Origin: Mollicutes bacterium
Lineage (GTDB): Bacteria > Bacillota_I > Bacilli_A > Izemoplasmatales > Izemoplasmataceae
DNA: 64,000 nucleotides
Reading direction: 5' to 3'
NCBI GenBank assembly: GCA_003555335.1
Contig: PWHD01000060.1
Location: 37,267 to 101,266 of the forward strand
This document shows positions 37,347 through 46,311 of this stretch, piece after piece (positions within the stretch are counted from its first letter, which is position 1; each line of letters opens with the position of its first letter). The notes beneath the pieces are model-generated. The model ran no database searches. It was not told where the DNA came from and saw nothing but the letters and a program-made list of their open reading frames with translations. Made by a program: the position numbers and the translations under genes.

Positions 37347-37493
37347 CTACTTGCTTTCTTTATGCGTTGTATGCTTTTTACAACGACTGCAATATTTTTT
37401 TATCGTCATGCGTTCTTTCTCGTCTTTGTGTTTGAATGCGGTGTAATTTCTCGACAGGCAAATCTCGCAGATAAGCCGAATCTTCTTTCTCAT
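37347..37493 (-). CDS. rpmG: 50S ribosomal protein L33, zinc-binding form
   Basis: A 48-residue protein translated from ATG 37493 to TAG 37347, starting [20 protein letters not shown] and ending HTTHKESK. Cysteine pairs C9/C12 and C35/C38 form a zinc ribbon, so this is the C+ form; many Firmicutes also keep a zinc-free copy for zinc limitation. L33 sits near the E site of the 50S subunit. It lies 12 bases upstream of secE and has a promoter just upstream (37518-37546). Confidence 0.95.
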   Translation of the reverse strand: MRKKIRLICEICLSRNYTAFKHKDEKERMTIKKYCSRCKKHTTHKESK

Positions 37494-37517
37494 GTTATCA
37501 CAACCTTGCAAATATAT

Positions 37518-37546
37518 AATCTACCAAAAAGGGGAGCTTTTGTCAA
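37518..37546 (-). promoter_or_regulatory. Promoter of rpmG-secE-nusG
   Basis: TTGACA (37541-37546), 17-base spacer, TAGATT (37518-37523) on the minus strand, in the 61-base gap after the sigma factor gene. Confidence 0.8.
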
Positions 37547-37554
37547 CTTAATAA

Positions 37555-38091
37555 TTACTTAAAGTACGCATGAATCTTGGTTTTTGCACGGTGTAACGCA
37601 TTATATATTTTCTTTTCATCAAGCGCGTACTTTTGTGCGATGGCTTCAACACTGAAGTTCTTCAGTTCTCTTAAGGAATAGATCGAGAATTCAAGCGGCG
37701 TCAACAGCGTTTTGATCTCTTCGACATGAAGGTTGTAATAGACGGAGTTCTCACGTATGCAGTGGTTCATCTCCGCGATGATGGTCTGGTTATGGACGGT
37801 TTTTTCTTTCCTTCTTTTCATGGTGTTGATGTAGGTGATGAAATAACGTTCGAGATTCATCTCATAAAACCTGGTAAAGGTCTTGTTGAAAGACTCATCA
37901 AAGTTGAGTGCGCTTTTGTAAAGAAGGATGATGCCTTCTTGGAAGAGGTCTTCATAGTCGTAGGCGAGGTTGAACTTATATATTTTTTTCGCAATGAATT
38001 TCTCGTATTTCGAAACCATAAGTTCGAGGGCTTGCTCATCGCCTTCTTTGATACGGGCGATGATCTCAAAGTCATTATGGTTTCTGCTCAT
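37555..38091 (-). CDS. sigH: SigH-like RNA polymerase sigma factor
   Basis: A 178-residue sigma-70-family protein with region 2 ('FIAKKIYKFNLAYDYEDLFQ', 'EGIILLYKSALNFDESF', 'FYEMNLERYFITYINTMKRR') and region 4 (start 'LTPLEFSIYSLRELKNFSVE', helix-turn-helix 'AIAQKYALDEKKIYNALHRA'), without regions 1 and 3. It sits exactly where SigH lies in Bacillus (after rlmB, before rpmG), so I name it sigH by synteny. Bacillus SigH (218 residues) drives early stationary-phase and competence genes. It starts one base after the rlmB stop; the rae1 (yacP) gene usual between them is absent. Confidence 0.85.
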   Translation of the reverse strand: MSRNHNDFEIIARIKEGDEQALELMVSKYEKFIAKKIYKFNLAYDYEDLFQEGIILLYKSALNFDESFNKTFTRFYEMNLERYFITYINTMKRRKEKTVHNQTIIAEMNHCIRENSVYYNLHVEEIKTLLTPLEFSIYSLRELKNFSVEAIAQKYALDEKKIYNALHRAKTKIHAYFK

Positions 38092-38092
38092 C

Positions 38093-38794
38093 TCACGACC
38101 TTCTTCTTTTTGTTATATCGTGAAGCGCGACGCCGGAGGATACGCTGATGTTGAGACTGTTCACGGTTCCTTGCATCGGGATTTTGACAAGGTAATCACA
38201 GTTTTCCCTGACGAGGCGGGAGATGCCTTTGCCTTCACTGCCGAAGACAAGACACATGTCCAAATCGACATAGATATCTTCCAGGGTCTCATCGGTATCG
38301 AGCTCGAGACCGACGACCCAGATGTTGTTTTCCTTCAGGGTCCTGATCGCCTGGTTGAGATTGGTCACGCGAATCAAGGAGACATATTCGATCGCGCCCG
38401 TCGAAACCTTGACGACGGTGGGGGTGATCTGGGCGCTGCGGTGTTTGGGTATGATGACGCCGGAAGCACCGAAGGCATCTGCATTTCTGATGACGGCACC
38501 GAGGTTGTGGGGGTCTTCGACACCGTCCAGCATGATGAAAAGTTTTTTTCCCTCTCTGGAAATCGCGTCTTTTAGAGGCGTGAAGGTGTAATCTTCGACA
38601 TTAGCCGCGATATTCTGATGATTTTTCCCGAATTTCTTATCCATGGACCCTTTGGTCATCTCAGTGGTCTTGATATTGTGATTTCGGGCAATAAGTAGGA
38701 TATCGCTCTGCGAGTTTTTGATATAGAATATCTCGTATACTTTCCGGTCGGCTTTCAATGCCTCCCTCACGGGATTCGTCCCATATATCAACAT
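38093..38794 (-). CDS. rlmB: 23S rRNA 2'-O-methyltransferase, RlmB/TrmH family
   Basis: SpoU-family trefoil-knot enzyme that methylates the ribose of a guanosine in 23S rRNA (G2251 in E. coli). Of 233 residues, the N-terminal substrate domain starts 'MLIYGTNPVREAL'. The SPOUT motifs follow: motif 1 'DGVEDPHNLGAVIRNADAFG', motif 2 'LVFGSEGKGISRLV' and motif 3 'GTVNSLNISVSSGVALHD'. RlmB (YacO) has this place after mrnC in Bacillus; the exact target nucleotide is inferred. AAGGAAGG lies before the ATG. A TGA-TACAAT box upstream may provide a promoter in the 101-base gap. Confidence 0.93.
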   Translation of the reverse strand: MLIYGTNPVREALKADRKVYEIFYIKNSQSDILLIARNHNIKTTEMTKGSMDKKFGKNHQNIAANVEDYTFTPLKDAISREGKKLFIMLDGVEDPHNLGAVIRNADAFGASGVIIPKHRSAQITPTVVKVSTGAIEYVSLIRVTNLNQAIRTLKENNIWVVGLELDTDETLEDIYVDLDMCLVFGSEGKGISRLVRENCDYLVKIPMQGTVNSLNISVSSGVALHDITKRRRS

Positions 38795-38895
38795 GATAAC
38801 ACCTTCCTTTTCTATTGTATCATACTTTCAAGTCGGCGGAATTGAGAAATGATACCGTATTTTCAACAAGATAAGACTGCGGGTTATCCCACAGC

Positions 38896-39252
38896 CTATT
38901 TGATGTTTTCGAGCAATTCATAAAGGCGGGTCTTCTGACCGTCGAGATATAGATAGCCGATTAGCGCTTCGAACCCTGTGGCCAGTTTATAGGTCCTCAT
39001 ATCGGCTTTTCCGGGCTTGCGCGCGCTGCTCGCGTTGCGGCCGCGTGTGATCACGGCCCGCTCCTCATCGGTAAGAAGCGGTTCTATCTTTTTATAGGCA
39101 TGGTATTGACCGGTCGCATTGGTATAGGTGATCGTGGATTGATGCAGGACCTTCGGATGGACTTTTCCTTCCTCGAGAAATTTTTCCCTTATATAGAGCT
39201 CGTAGACGGCATCACCGATATAAGCCAGGGTCTGGCCGTTATATTGAAGCAT
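38896..39252 (-). CDS. mrnC: Mini-ribonuclease III
   Basis: Mini-III is an RNase III catalytic domain without the dsRNA-binding domain; in Bacillus it matures the ends of 23S rRNA. The 118 residues include the signature 'LAYIGDAVYELYIREKF' (with the catalytic Asp) and 'ATGFEALIGYLYLDGQ' (with the second acidic ligand Glu). The start codon overlaps the cysS stop by one base (TGATG). It lies in the conserved cysS-mrnC-rlmB order. Confidence 0.96.
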   Translation of the reverse strand: MLQYNGQTLAYIGDAVYELYIREKFLEEGKVHPKVLHQSTITYTNATGQYHAYKKIEPLLTDEERAVITRGRNASSARKPGKADMRTYKLATGFEALIGYLYLDGQKTRLYELLENIK

Positions 39253-40586
39253 CAGAGGATGCCTTTCTCCAGGAGTTTCTCGCGCAGTCGGTCCGCCTTG
39301 TCAAAATCCTTGTTCCTTCTGGCATCGGCCCATTCCGAGTAGACGGCCTTGTCATTGGCGCTCAAGGGGGACACCCCGGGATTGAGCCCCAGGATTCTGA
39401 AGAACTGATCGAAAAGGTCGATGGAAGCTTTGAGTTCGTTTTCAGAGTTTCTTCGCCTTAACGTCTGGTTGGTGAGTTTGACCAGATTCTGCAGTTCGGT
39501 GATGGCGTTTGCGGTGTTGAAATCATTGTCCATGGCTTCCATGAAATGCTTCTCGATGGTCGAAAGCGCCTGGGTGTGTTCAGGATTCTCATCGAGGGCG
39601 TCCGCGAGATCGAGGTGATAGTAGCTTTGCTTGTAGACCCGGCGGATCCTGTCCCATTCCTTGACATAGTCATCGAGAACCTCATCGGTGTAATTGATCG
39701 GGCTGCGGTAGTGCGTGGAGAGCGTGAACAGTCTGAAACCCATATAATCGGCGTTCAGGTCCTTGACGAGAATGATCCGGCCTTCGCTTTTCGACATTTT
39801 CTTATCATCGATATTCAATTGGCCGTTATGGATCCAATAATTGGCGATGTAACCCTCATCAAGCGCACGATGTTGCGCGATCTCGTTTTCATGGTGGGGG
39901 AATCTTATTTCAGACCCGCCGCCGTGGATATCGATCTTGCCGCCGAAGATTTCATTGATCATCGCGACGCATTCGGTATGCCATCCCGGTCTGCCGTACC
40001 CCCAGGGCGACGGCCAAGTGATACCGGTTTCCGTTTTCTTCCAGAGAGTGAAATCAAGCGGGCTTTCCTTACGGGTGTTGACGTCGATGCGCGACCCTTC
40101 GATCAGATCTTCGACCTTGCGGCCCGAGAGAATACCGTAGTCACTGATCTTGTTGACACGGAAATAGACATCGCCGTCGACTTCATAGGCATAGTCGTTT
40201 TCCACAAGCCGCTCGATATATGAGATGATGGCACTCATGTATTCAGTGACGCGAGGCGCAAGGTATTTTGTGGAACTGCCTACGCGTTCAGCATCCTCGT
40301 AAAAAGCCTCGATGAATTTGTTTGCGACTTCGATCTCATCCATCTGATCTTCGATGGCTTTGGTGATGATCTTGTCGTCGACGTCGGTGAAGTTCGACAC
40401 GAAATTCACTGTGTAACCTTTGTATTCGAAATAACGCCTCACCACGTCGAAAAAGATCACAGGACGGGCATTGCCGATGTGGATATAGTTATAGACTGTC
40501 GGCCCGCATACATACATGTTCACCGTATCTTCATGTATGGGAACGAACGTTTCGACTTTTCTGGTCAATGTGTTATAGATTTTCAT
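39252..40586 (-). CDS. cysS: Cysteinyl-tRNA synthetase
   Basis: Class I synthetase charging tRNA-Cys; Bacillus-type CysRS can also make cysteine persulfides. The 444 residues show the zinc-ligand start 'MYVCGPTVYNYIHIGNARP' (with the HIGH box as HIGN), 'WHTECVAM' and 'GSEIRFPHHENEIAQ' (zinc ligands), and the KMSKS loop 'KKMSKSEGRI'. I start at ATG 40586, preceded by AAGGTGAGG. The leader is short and has no T-box, unlike many Firmicutes cysS genes. A TATAAT/TACAAT cluster near 40640 is the likely promoter. Confidence 0.97.
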   Translation of the reverse strand: MKIYNTLTRKVETFVPIHEDTVNMYVCGPTVYNYIHIGNARPVIFFDVVRRYFEYKGYTVNFVSNFTDVDDKIITKAIEDQMDEIEVANKFIEAFYEDAERVGSSTKYLAPRVTEYMSAIISYIERLVENDYAYEVDGDVYFRVNKISDYGILSGRKVEDLIEGSRIDVNTRKESPLDFTLWKKTETGITWPSPWGYGRPGWHTECVAMINEIFGGKIDIHGGGSEIRFPHHENEIAQHRALDEGYIANYWIHNGQLNIDDKKMSKSEGRIILVKDLNADYMGFRLFTLSTHYRSPINYTDEVLDDYVKEWDRIRRVYKQSYYHLDLADALDENPEHTQALSTIEKHFMEAMDNDFNTANAITELQNLVKLTNQTLRRRNSENELKASIDLFDQFFRILGLNPGVSPLSANDKAVYSEWADARRNKDFDKADRLREKLLEKGIL

Positions 40587-40692
40587 GGTCCTCACCTTTT
40601 TCATGGATAATGTTCTTTTGGGGTTGTCAAATCATATTATATTGTATCATATCGGTCTTCGTTAAAAAACGGTAATGACAATTTAGTCAAAA

Positions 40693-40719
40693 AAAGCAGG
40701 AGGGTCTGCCTCCTGCTTT
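40693..40719 (-). terminator. Terminator after the cold-shock gene
   Basis: 11-bp stem AAAGCAGGAGG/CCTCCTGCTTT with a five-base loop and six or more T on the minus strand, 13 bases after the stop codon. Confidence 0.93.
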
Positions 40720-40732
40720 GTCTGTTAATTCA

Positions 40733-40930
40733 TTAAAGTTTTTCTACGTTTGCAGCTTGAGGTCCGCGGTCGCCTTCGACCACTTCGAACTCGACTTTGT
40801 CGCCTTCGTTCAAAGTTTTGAAGCCCTCAGCATTGATTGCGCTGTAGTGTACAAAGATGTCATTTCCTTCATCAGTCGTGATGAAGCCGTAGCCCTTTTC
40901 TGAATTAAACCATTTTACTGTTCCTGTCAT
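40733..40930 (-). CDS. Cold-shock protein of the CspA/CspB family
   Basis: A 65-residue single-stranded nucleic-acid chaperone. The OB-fold RNA-binding motifs are intact: RNP1 '[11 protein letters not shown]' and RNP2 'DIFVHYSAI', and the C-terminus is '[12 protein letters not shown]'. I start at ATG 40930 ([13 protein letters not shown]). An in-frame ATG at 40975 would lie inside the -10 region of the promoter at 40967-40995. The gene is monocistronic, with its own promoter and terminator, between gltX and cysS. Confidence 0.97.
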   Translation of the reverse strand: MTGTVKWFNSEKGYGFITTDEGNDIFVHYSAINAEGFKTLNEGDKVEFEVVEGDRGPQAANVEKL

Positions 40931-40966
40931 GTGATTAAAAATCTCCTTTTTTCTTTTGATAACCCC

Positions 40967-40995
40967 ATTATACAATGGTGCAGATTAAAATGCAA
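40967..40995 (-). promoter_or_regulatory. Promoter of the cold-shock gene
   Basis: TTGCAT (40990-40995), 17-base spacer, TATAAT (40967-40972) on the minus strand. The leader is only about 30 bases, so the long cold-box leader of E. coli cspA is absent. Confidence 0.85.
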
Positions 40996-41003
40996 ATATT
41001 TTC

Positions 41004-42431
41004 CTAAATCATATCGATTGCTTTGTTGAGCCTTTTAAGAAGAAGCGTTCTGCCAAGCAGGTTCATCATCTGTGGAAGGTCCGGTCCATGCATGGCGCCA
41101 CTCACGGCGATACGGACAGGCATGAACAGCATCTTGCCCTTCATACCGGTCTCTTTGCCGGCTTTCTTGATCAGACCTTTCAGGATGTCCGGATTGATAT
41201 CCGGGGTTTGCTCAAGCTTCTCTTTGAGCGTTTCAAGCAGGGATTTCACGCCGTCTTGTTTCAGCATCTCTAGCGCTTCGCCAGCGAGTTCGAATGGCTG
41301 GTCGAAGAAATCATGGTAGAGTTCCACAATCTGCTTGCCGTAACTCAGACGGTCCTTGAAAACCGTGATCAGGCTTTCGAACCAATCATCATCCTGACCT
41401 TGGCCGATGCCGGCTTCCTTGATGAAGGGCAGGCAAAGTTCCATGGTCTCATCGAAGGACAGCGTCTTGATATAACGGTTATTGATATAGAAGAGCTTCT
41501 CTTTGTCGAAAGTCGCCGGTGAACTCGAAAGGCGGTTCTCGTCAAAGAGTTCGATCAGTTTGTCTTTCGGGATGATTTCCTCATCGACAGGGGGACTCCA
41601 GCCCAAAAGCGCGATGAAGTTGAACATCGCTTCAGGCAAGAAGCCCAAATCCTTGTATTGTTCGATGAACTGTATGATGGATTCGTCCCTTTTCGATAGC
41701 TTCTTGTTTTCCTCATTGACGATGAGGGTCATGTGGCCATATTTCGGAACGTCGAATCCGAGTGCCTCCATGATCATTATCTGTTTTGGCGTGTTGGTGA
41801 TGTGGTCTTCTCCGCGAAGGACATGGGTGATGTCCATCAGGTGGTCGTCGACCGCGCAGGCGAAATTATAAGTCGGCACTTTGTTTCGTTTCAGAATCAC
41901 CCAGTCGCCGACATCTTCGCTTTTGAAAGTGACATCGCCCTTGACGATATCATTGAAGGTATAGGTCGTGTTGTCCGGGACGAGAAACCGGATTGTATGG
42001 GGGGCGTCTTTGTCGGGTGCCCCGAGGCATTTTCTCGAATAATGAAGGTTTGAGACACCTTTTTCCTTGAGCGCCTCGCGTTCGGCGTCGAGTTCTTCGG
42101 GGGAACAGTAGCATTTGTAGGCGAGGCCGTTTTCCACAAGCTTTTGGGCGAACTGATGATAGTAGTCCAATCGTTCCATCTGCCTGTAGGGTCCGTACCC
42201 CCCGTCCTTATCAATCGATTCATCCCATTCGAGACCCAGCCAGTCCAGATAGAAAAGTTGGCTTCTTATTCCGGTTTCGACGTTTCGTCTCTCATCGGTG
42301 TCCTCGATTCTGACAATGAAATCGCCGCCATGACGGCGGGCGAAAAGATAGTTGAAAAGTGCGGTGCGGGCGTTTCCGATGTGCAGGTGCCCCGTGGGGC
42401 TAGGTGCATAGCGGACGCGGATTTTTTCCAT
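41004..42431 (-). CDS. gltX: Glutamyl-tRNA synthetase
   Basis: Class I synthetase; 475 residues. The HIGH box is in 'YAPSPTGHLHIGNARTALFN' and the KMSKS loop reads 'NKKLSKRDESI'. A zinc-like cysteine cluster 'YKCYCSPEELDAERE' follows the CP insert, and the all-helical anticodon-binding domain makes up the last 150 residues. In Bacillus-like species without GlnRS it charges both tRNA-Glu and tRNA-Gln; whether that holds here needs the gatCAB genes, which are not in the window. It has its own promoter (42460-42488) and AAGGAGG before the ATG. Confidence 0.96.
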   Translation of the reverse strand: MEKIRVRYAPSPTGHLHIGNARTALFNYLFARRHGGDFIVRIEDTDERRNVETGIRSQLFYLDWLGLEWDESIDKDGGYGPYRQMERLDYYHQFAQKLVENGLAYKCYCSPEELDAEREALKEKGVSNLHYSRKCLGAPDKDAPHTIRFLVPDNTTYTFNDIVKGDVTFKSEDVGDWVILKRNKVPTYNFACAVDDHLMDITHVLRGEDHITNTPKQIMIMEALGFDVPKYGHMTLIVNEENKKLSKRDESIIQFIEQYKDLGFLPEAMFNFIALLGWSPPVDEEIIPKDKLIELFDENRLSSSPATFDKEKLFYINNRYIKTLSFDETMELCLPFIKEAGIGQGQDDDWFESLITVFKDRLSYGKQIVELYHDFFDQPFELAGEALEMLKQDGVKSLLETLKEKLEQTPDINPDILKGLIKKAGKETGMKGKMLFMPVRIAVSGAMHGPDLPQMMNLLGRTLLLKRLNKAIDMI

Positions 42432-42459
42432 TGGTATTCCTCCTTGTCATCTCTAGTCC

Positions 42460-42488
42460 ATTATAGTACTTTTTGACGTTCAGCTCAA
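42460..42488 (-). promoter_or_regulatory. gltX promoter
   Basis: TTGAGC (42483-42488), 17-base spacer, TATAAT (42460-42465) on the minus strand, just after the rpsI terminator. Confidence 0.8.
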
Positions 42489-42500
42489 TCACAGTAAATA

Positions 42501-42524
42501 AAAAAAGCACAAATGTGCTTTTTT
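42501..42524 (-). terminator. Terminator of rplM-rpsI
   Basis: Stem AAAAAAGCAC/GTGCTTTTTT with a four-base loop, followed by T on the minus strand, 9 bases after the rpsI stop. Confidence 0.88.
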
Positions 42525-42532
42525 TAGAAATA

Positions 42533-42928
42533 TTAACGTTTTGAGAATTGTGGTGCGCGGCGTGCTTTTCTGAGTCCGTATTTCTTACGTTCTGTCGCAC
42601 GTGGGTCCCTGGTCAGCATACCGGCTTTTTTAAGCGGTTTGCGGTAATCTTCATTAACTTCGAGCAACGCTCTTGAGATTCCAAGACGGATGGCGCCGGC
42701 CTGGCCGGTGATGCCGCCTCCATGGACATTGATGATAATGTCGAAGGCTTTTTGATTCTCGGTGATTTCAAGTGGTTGGAAAACGTCTAGGCGAGTCGCG
42801 GCTGAAGGAATGTAGTCTTCAAATGGACGGTCATTGACAGTGATTTTACCGGTACCTGGCGCCATGATAACGCGGGCAACGGATTCTTTTCTACGGCCTG
42901 TGCCGAGATATTTGACTTGGTTTGCCAT
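42533..42928 (-). CDS. rpsI: 30S ribosomal protein S9
   Basis: S9 reaches into the P site with its C-terminal tail. The 131-residue protein contains '[20 protein letters not shown]', '[20 protein letters not shown]' and the family-typical end '[17 protein letters not shown]'. It follows rplM by 10 bases in the conserved pair. In Bacillus this pair follows truA; here it lies about 8 kb away, downstream of metG. Confidence 0.98.
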   Translation of the reverse strand: MANQVKYLGTGRRKESVARVIMAPGTGKITVNDRPFEDYIPSAATRLDVFQPLEITENQKAFDIIINVHGGGITGQAGAIRLGISRALLEVNEDYRKPLKKAGMLTRDPRATERKKYGLRKARRAPQFSKR

Positions 42929-42938
42929 GTTTTACCTC

Positions 42939-43373
42939 CTAGCCTTTCAGCTCTAAAAATTCTGGTTTTTGAGCTTGATGTGGATGATTTTCGCCTTGAT
43001 AGACATAAAGTTTTCTGAACATCTGGCGTCCCAGCGTGGTGTGGGGAAGCATTCCTTTGATCGAAAGTTCGACCATGCGGCCGGGATGTTTCTTGTTCAT
43101 ATCGGCGGCGTTGGTTTCTTTCAGGGAACCAGGGTGTTGCGAGTGTGAATAGTATTTCTTGTCTTGCCATTTTTTGCCTGTAAGGTGGATATCCTTGGCA
43201 TTGATGACGATGACATAGTCACCACAATCGACATGTGGTGTGAACGTTGGTTTGTGCTTGCCCCTCAGGATTGCAGCAACTTCGGTTGATAAGCGCCCAA
43301 GTGTCTGCCCTTTGGCGTCAATTACAAACCACTTGCGGTCTACTGTCTGGTTGTTTGCCATGTAGGTCTTCAT
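42939..43373 (-). CDS. rplM: 50S ribosomal protein L13
   Basis: L13 is an early assembly protein of the 50S subunit. The 144 residues start '[20 protein letters not shown]' and include '[20 protein letters not shown]', '[13 protein letters not shown]' and '[20 protein letters not shown]'. It has a strong promoter (43445-43473) embedded in an inverted repeat and a leader of about 65 bases, the usual place of the L13 leader in Firmicutes, where L13 feedback has been described. Confidence 0.98.
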   Translation of the reverse strand: MKTYMANNQTVDRKWFVIDAKGQTLGRLSTEVAAILRGKHKPTFTPHVDCGDYVIVINAKDIHLTGKKWQDKKYYSHSQHPGSLKETNAADMNKKHPGRMVELSIKGMLPHTTLGRQMFRKLYVYQGENHPHQAQKPEFLELKG

Positions 43374-43437
43374 AGTGCGTAGCCTCCTATTTTATCTTCT
43401 CATAGTCGGGCTATAAAGGAGATTTCTTAAATGTACC

Positions 43438-43471
43438 GACATATATGATAGCTTATTTGCTCATATATGTC
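43438..43471. repeat. 11-bp inverted repeat spanning the rplM promoter
   Basis: Perfect arms GACATATATGA (minus strand, 43461-43471) and TCATATATGTC (43438-43448) separated by 12 bases. One arm contains part of the -35 and the other part of the -10 of rplM. No T-run follows, so it is not a typical terminator for metG; an operator is possible. Confidence 0.6.
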
Positions 43472-43473
43472 AA
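43445..43473 (-). promoter_or_regulatory. rplM-rpsI promoter
   Basis: TTGACA (43468-43473), 17-base spacer, TATCAT (43445-43450) on the minus strand, within 25 bases of the metG stop codon. Confidence 0.87.
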
Positions 43474-43497
43474 ACACTTTAATGCTTTTTAACCAAT

Positions 43498-45432
43498 TTA
43501 TTGGACGCTGTCGCCGGGATTGAGTTTTTCGACTGTGAGTATCTCCATCTGGTCCTTGTTCGAACCCGCAAGCAGCATGCCTTCGCTTTTCTCACCGCGC
43601 AGCGTCACCGGCTTCAAGTTGGCGACCACAATCACTTTTCTGCCCGTCAGTGTCTCTGGCTTGTAATGTTTGGCGATACCGGCGACGATCTGCCGTGTAT
43701 CCTTCTCACCCGCGTCGACCTCAAGCACCAGCAGTTTGTCCGCATTGGGATGATAGCGGCAGGATTCGACTCTGGCGACGCGAAGATCGAGTTTGCCGAA
43801 GTCCTCGATGGTGGCGAGGTTGTCTTCATCGACAGGCGTGATATCTTCTTCGAAATCACCGCGGATATACTTTTTCAGTTTGTCGACTTCCTCCTCGACA
43901 TCGAGTCTCGGGAACAGGGGGATAGGCTTTCTGAAGACTTCGGTTTCCTTGAGAAGACCGAACTCGAGAGTCTCCCATGTTTGGAGGTTTTTGGTGATAC
44001 CCAGTTGTTTGAAGGTATCCTGGCTTGCGTCCAGTAAAATCGGTGTGAGCAAAATGCCAACGTGTCTCAGGGATTCGACAAGATGATAAAGGACATTCTC
44101 AAGTTCGTCTTTCTTATCTTCATCCTTGGCGAGTATCCAGGGGGTGGTCTCATCGATGTATTTGTTGGTTCTGGAGATGAGTTTCCAGATGGTTTTGATT
44201 GCTTCGGAGACCTTGAAGGATTCCATGTTTTCCCGGTATTCATCGACGGTAGCGGCAACAAGCGTCTCCAGTGATTCGTCATACGCGTTGCTGATATCGC
44301 CATTGTATGCGATGCGGCTGTCGAAGTATTTATTGACCATGGAAATTGTACGGTTCAACAGGTTGCCGAAGTCGTTGGCGAGGTCGTAGTTGATACGTTC
44401 GACGAAAGTTTCCGGTGTAAAGACGCCGTCACCGCCGTAGGGAAGTTCGCGCAGAAGGAAATAACGCAGCTCATCAAGGCCGTAGTTGTTGAGGATTGTG
44501 TCCGGATAGATGACACTGCCTTTCGATTTGCTCATCTTGCCTTCCTTGGCCTGATAGAATCCATGAGCGTGGAGTTTGAAGGTGACAGGGATATCAAGCG
44601 CCATGAGCAGGATGGGCCAATAGATCGCATGGAAGCGCAGGATGTCCTTTCCAGTCACGTGGACCACTTCATCACCGAGCCAGTACTTCTGATAGAGCGT
44701 GTCGTCTTCGGTACCGTAACCAAGCGCGCTGATATAGTTGGAAAGCGCATCAATCCAGACATAGACGACATGTTTGGGATTGGATACGACCTTGATGCCC
44801 CAGTCGAAGGTGGTCCTGGAGACGCTAAGGTCATTAAGGCCGCTCCTGATGAAAGCGAGGACTTCGTTCCTTCTGGATTCGGGGGTGATGAAATCCGGGT
44901 TTTCCTCGATGAACGTCAGAAGCCTTTTTTGATATTTGCTGAGTTTCAGGAAATAGCTTTCCTCTTCGAGCTGAGCGGTTTCACGACCACAATCGGGACA
45001 GGTGTGGTTTTCTCCGAGCTGTGTCTCGGTAAAAAACGATTCACAGTGCATGCAATAATACCCTTTGTAGTGACCGAGATAGATGTCACCCTGTTCGATC
45101 AGCTGCTCGAATATCTTCTGAACAACGGTCTTGTGCCTTTTTTCCGTGGTCCGGATAAAATCGTCATAGGATATCTTCAGGCGGTCCCATAGGGCTTTGG
45201 TCTCTTCGGCCATCTCATCGACATGGTCGATCGGTGGAATGCCTCTTTCTTGCGCGACGGTCTCGATTTTCTTGCCGTGTTCGTCCATACCGGTCAGGTA
45301 GAACGTGTCATAACCGCGCAGTGCCTTGTATCTGCGCAGCGTGTCGCAGAACACCGTGGTGTAGGTGTTCCCGATATGGAGCTTGCCGCTCGGATAATAG
45401 ATCGGGGTGGTGATGTAGTATGTCTTGTTCAT
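43498..45432 (-). CDS. metG: Methionyl-tRNA synthetase
   Basis: Class I synthetase for initiator and elongator tRNA-Met. The 644 residues show the HIGH box in 'YYPSGKLHIGNTYTTVFC', a zinc knuckle 'CMHCESFF...CPDCGRE' (about 127-148), KMSKS as 'EGKMSKSKGSV' and a C-terminal EMAP/Trbp111-type tRNA-binding domain (about 540-644: 'KLDLRVARVESCRYHPNADK'). This is the long, dimer-forming Bacillus type. It follows rsmI by 4 bases and is the last gene of the tmk-holB-ricT-trmN6-rsmI-metG run. Confidence 0.97.
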   Translation of the reverse strand: MNKTYYITTPIYYPSGKLHIGNTYTTVFCDTLRRYKALRGYDTFYLTGMDEHGKKIETVAQERGIPPIDHVDEMAEETKALWDRLKISYDDFIRTTEKRHKTVVQKIFEQLIEQGDIYLGHYKGYYCMHCESFFTETQLGENHTCPDCGRETAQLEEESYFLKLSKYQKRLLTFIEENPDFITPESRRNEVLAFIRSGLNDLSVSRTTFDWGIKVVSNPKHVVYVWIDALSNYISALGYGTEDDTLYQKYWLGDEVVHVTGKDILRFHAIYWPILLMALDIPVTFKLHAHGFYQAKEGKMSKSKGSVIYPDTILNNYGLDELRYFLLRELPYGGDGVFTPETFVERINYDLANDFGNLLNRTISMVNKYFDSRIAYNGDISNAYDESLETLVAATVDEYRENMESFKVSEAIKTIWKLISRTNKYIDETTPWILAKDEDKKDELENVLYHLVESLRHVGILLTPILLDASQDTFKQLGITKNLQTWETLEFGLLKETEVFRKPIPLFPRLDVEEEVDKLKKYIRGDFEEDITPVDEDNLATIEDFGKLDLRVARVESCRYHPNADKLLVLEVDAGEKDTRQIVAGIAKHYKPETLTGRKVIVVANLKPVTLRGEKSEGMLLAGSNKDQMEILTVEKLNPGDSVQ

Positions 45433-45436
45433 GTGA

Positions 45437-46303
45437 TCACTCCTCGGAATCTTTGTATTGCTGTTTATGTTTCTGATAAGCCATATAGACTTTGTTTTTC
45501 TTTAATCCGCGTTGTTTCGCGACACTTTTGATTGCATCCATCTCTTTAAGACCGTCATCGATCAATAACTCGACATGTTCCACCATGTCGCTTTCATCGA
45601 AGACGACGTCCGTCTCGCTGCCTTCGACGATCAGGACAATCTCTCCTTTCACTTCCGGAAAAGACGGATGGTTCGATAGGTCGAAATGGATGATTTCCTC
45701 ATGCAGTTTGGTCATCTCTCTAGCCACGGCCGTTTTTCTGGCACCGAACACTTCATACATGGTGGCAAGCGTGGCTTTGAGTCTGTGCGGGCTCTCATAG
45801 AAAACCAGGGTGTGGGTGAGTGACTTATAGGTTTTAAGGATGTCTTTGCGTGCTTTTTCTTTCGCCGGGAGAAACCCGATGAAGGTGAAAGGATGGGTCA
45901 GGATGTCTGTGACCACGAGAGCCGATAGAAGTGCGCTAGGACCCGGAATGCTCGTAACAAGGTAGCCCGACTTGCGGACCGCACGGACAAGGGATTCACC
46001 GGGATCACTGAGCAATGGTGTTCCGGCATCGCTGATGAGGGCGATATCCTTACCTTCACCCAGGTAACGTATGACGCTTTCCAGTCTGGCGTTTTCGTTA
46101 TGGGCGTGATAGCTTTTGAGCGCGGTCGTGATGTCGTAGTGTTTGAGCAGGACGCCACTGGTGCGTGTGTCTTCCGCGAGGATGATATCAACATCATTGA
46201 GCGTGGCGATCGCACGGTGTGTGAAATCACCGAGATTGCCGATCGGGGTGGCAACAAGATAGAGGGTCGGTCTTTTTTCCTGGAATGTTTTCTGACGTTC
46301 CAC
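45437..46303 (-). CDS. rsmI: 16S rRNA C1402 2'-O-methyltransferase
   Basis: RsmI methylates the ribose of C1402 in the decoding centre. The 288-residue tetrapyrrole-methylase-fold protein has 'LYLVATPIGNLGDFTHRA', 'LAEDTRTSGVLLKHY', 'LISDAGTPLLSDPG' and 'SIPGPSALLSALVVTD'. A GTG at 46303 is the likely start, 8 bases after trmN6. It lies in the place of yabC in Bacillus; yazA (GIY-YIG protein), normally between, is absent. Confidence 0.95.
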   Translation of the reverse strand: MERQKTFQEKRPTLYLVATPIGNLGDFTHRAIATLNDVDIILAEDTRTSGVLLKHYDITTALKSYHAHNENARLESVIRYLGEGKDIALISDAGTPLLSDPGESLVRAVRKSGYLVTSIPGPSALLSALVVTDILTHPFTFIGFLPAKEKARKDILKTYKSLTHTLVFYESPHRLKATLATMYEVFGARKTAVAREMTKLHEEIIHFDLSNHPSFPEVKGEIVLIVEGSETDVVFDESDMVEHVELLIDDGLKEMDAIKSVAKQRGLKKNKVYMAYQKHKQQYKDSEE

Positions 46304-46311
46304 CTTATCAC

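Noticed and set aside
40587..40692. T-box leader for cysS (also considered for gltX and metG)
   Set aside because: The leaders are short and lack the AGGGUGGNACCGCG T-box sequence and a specifier stem.
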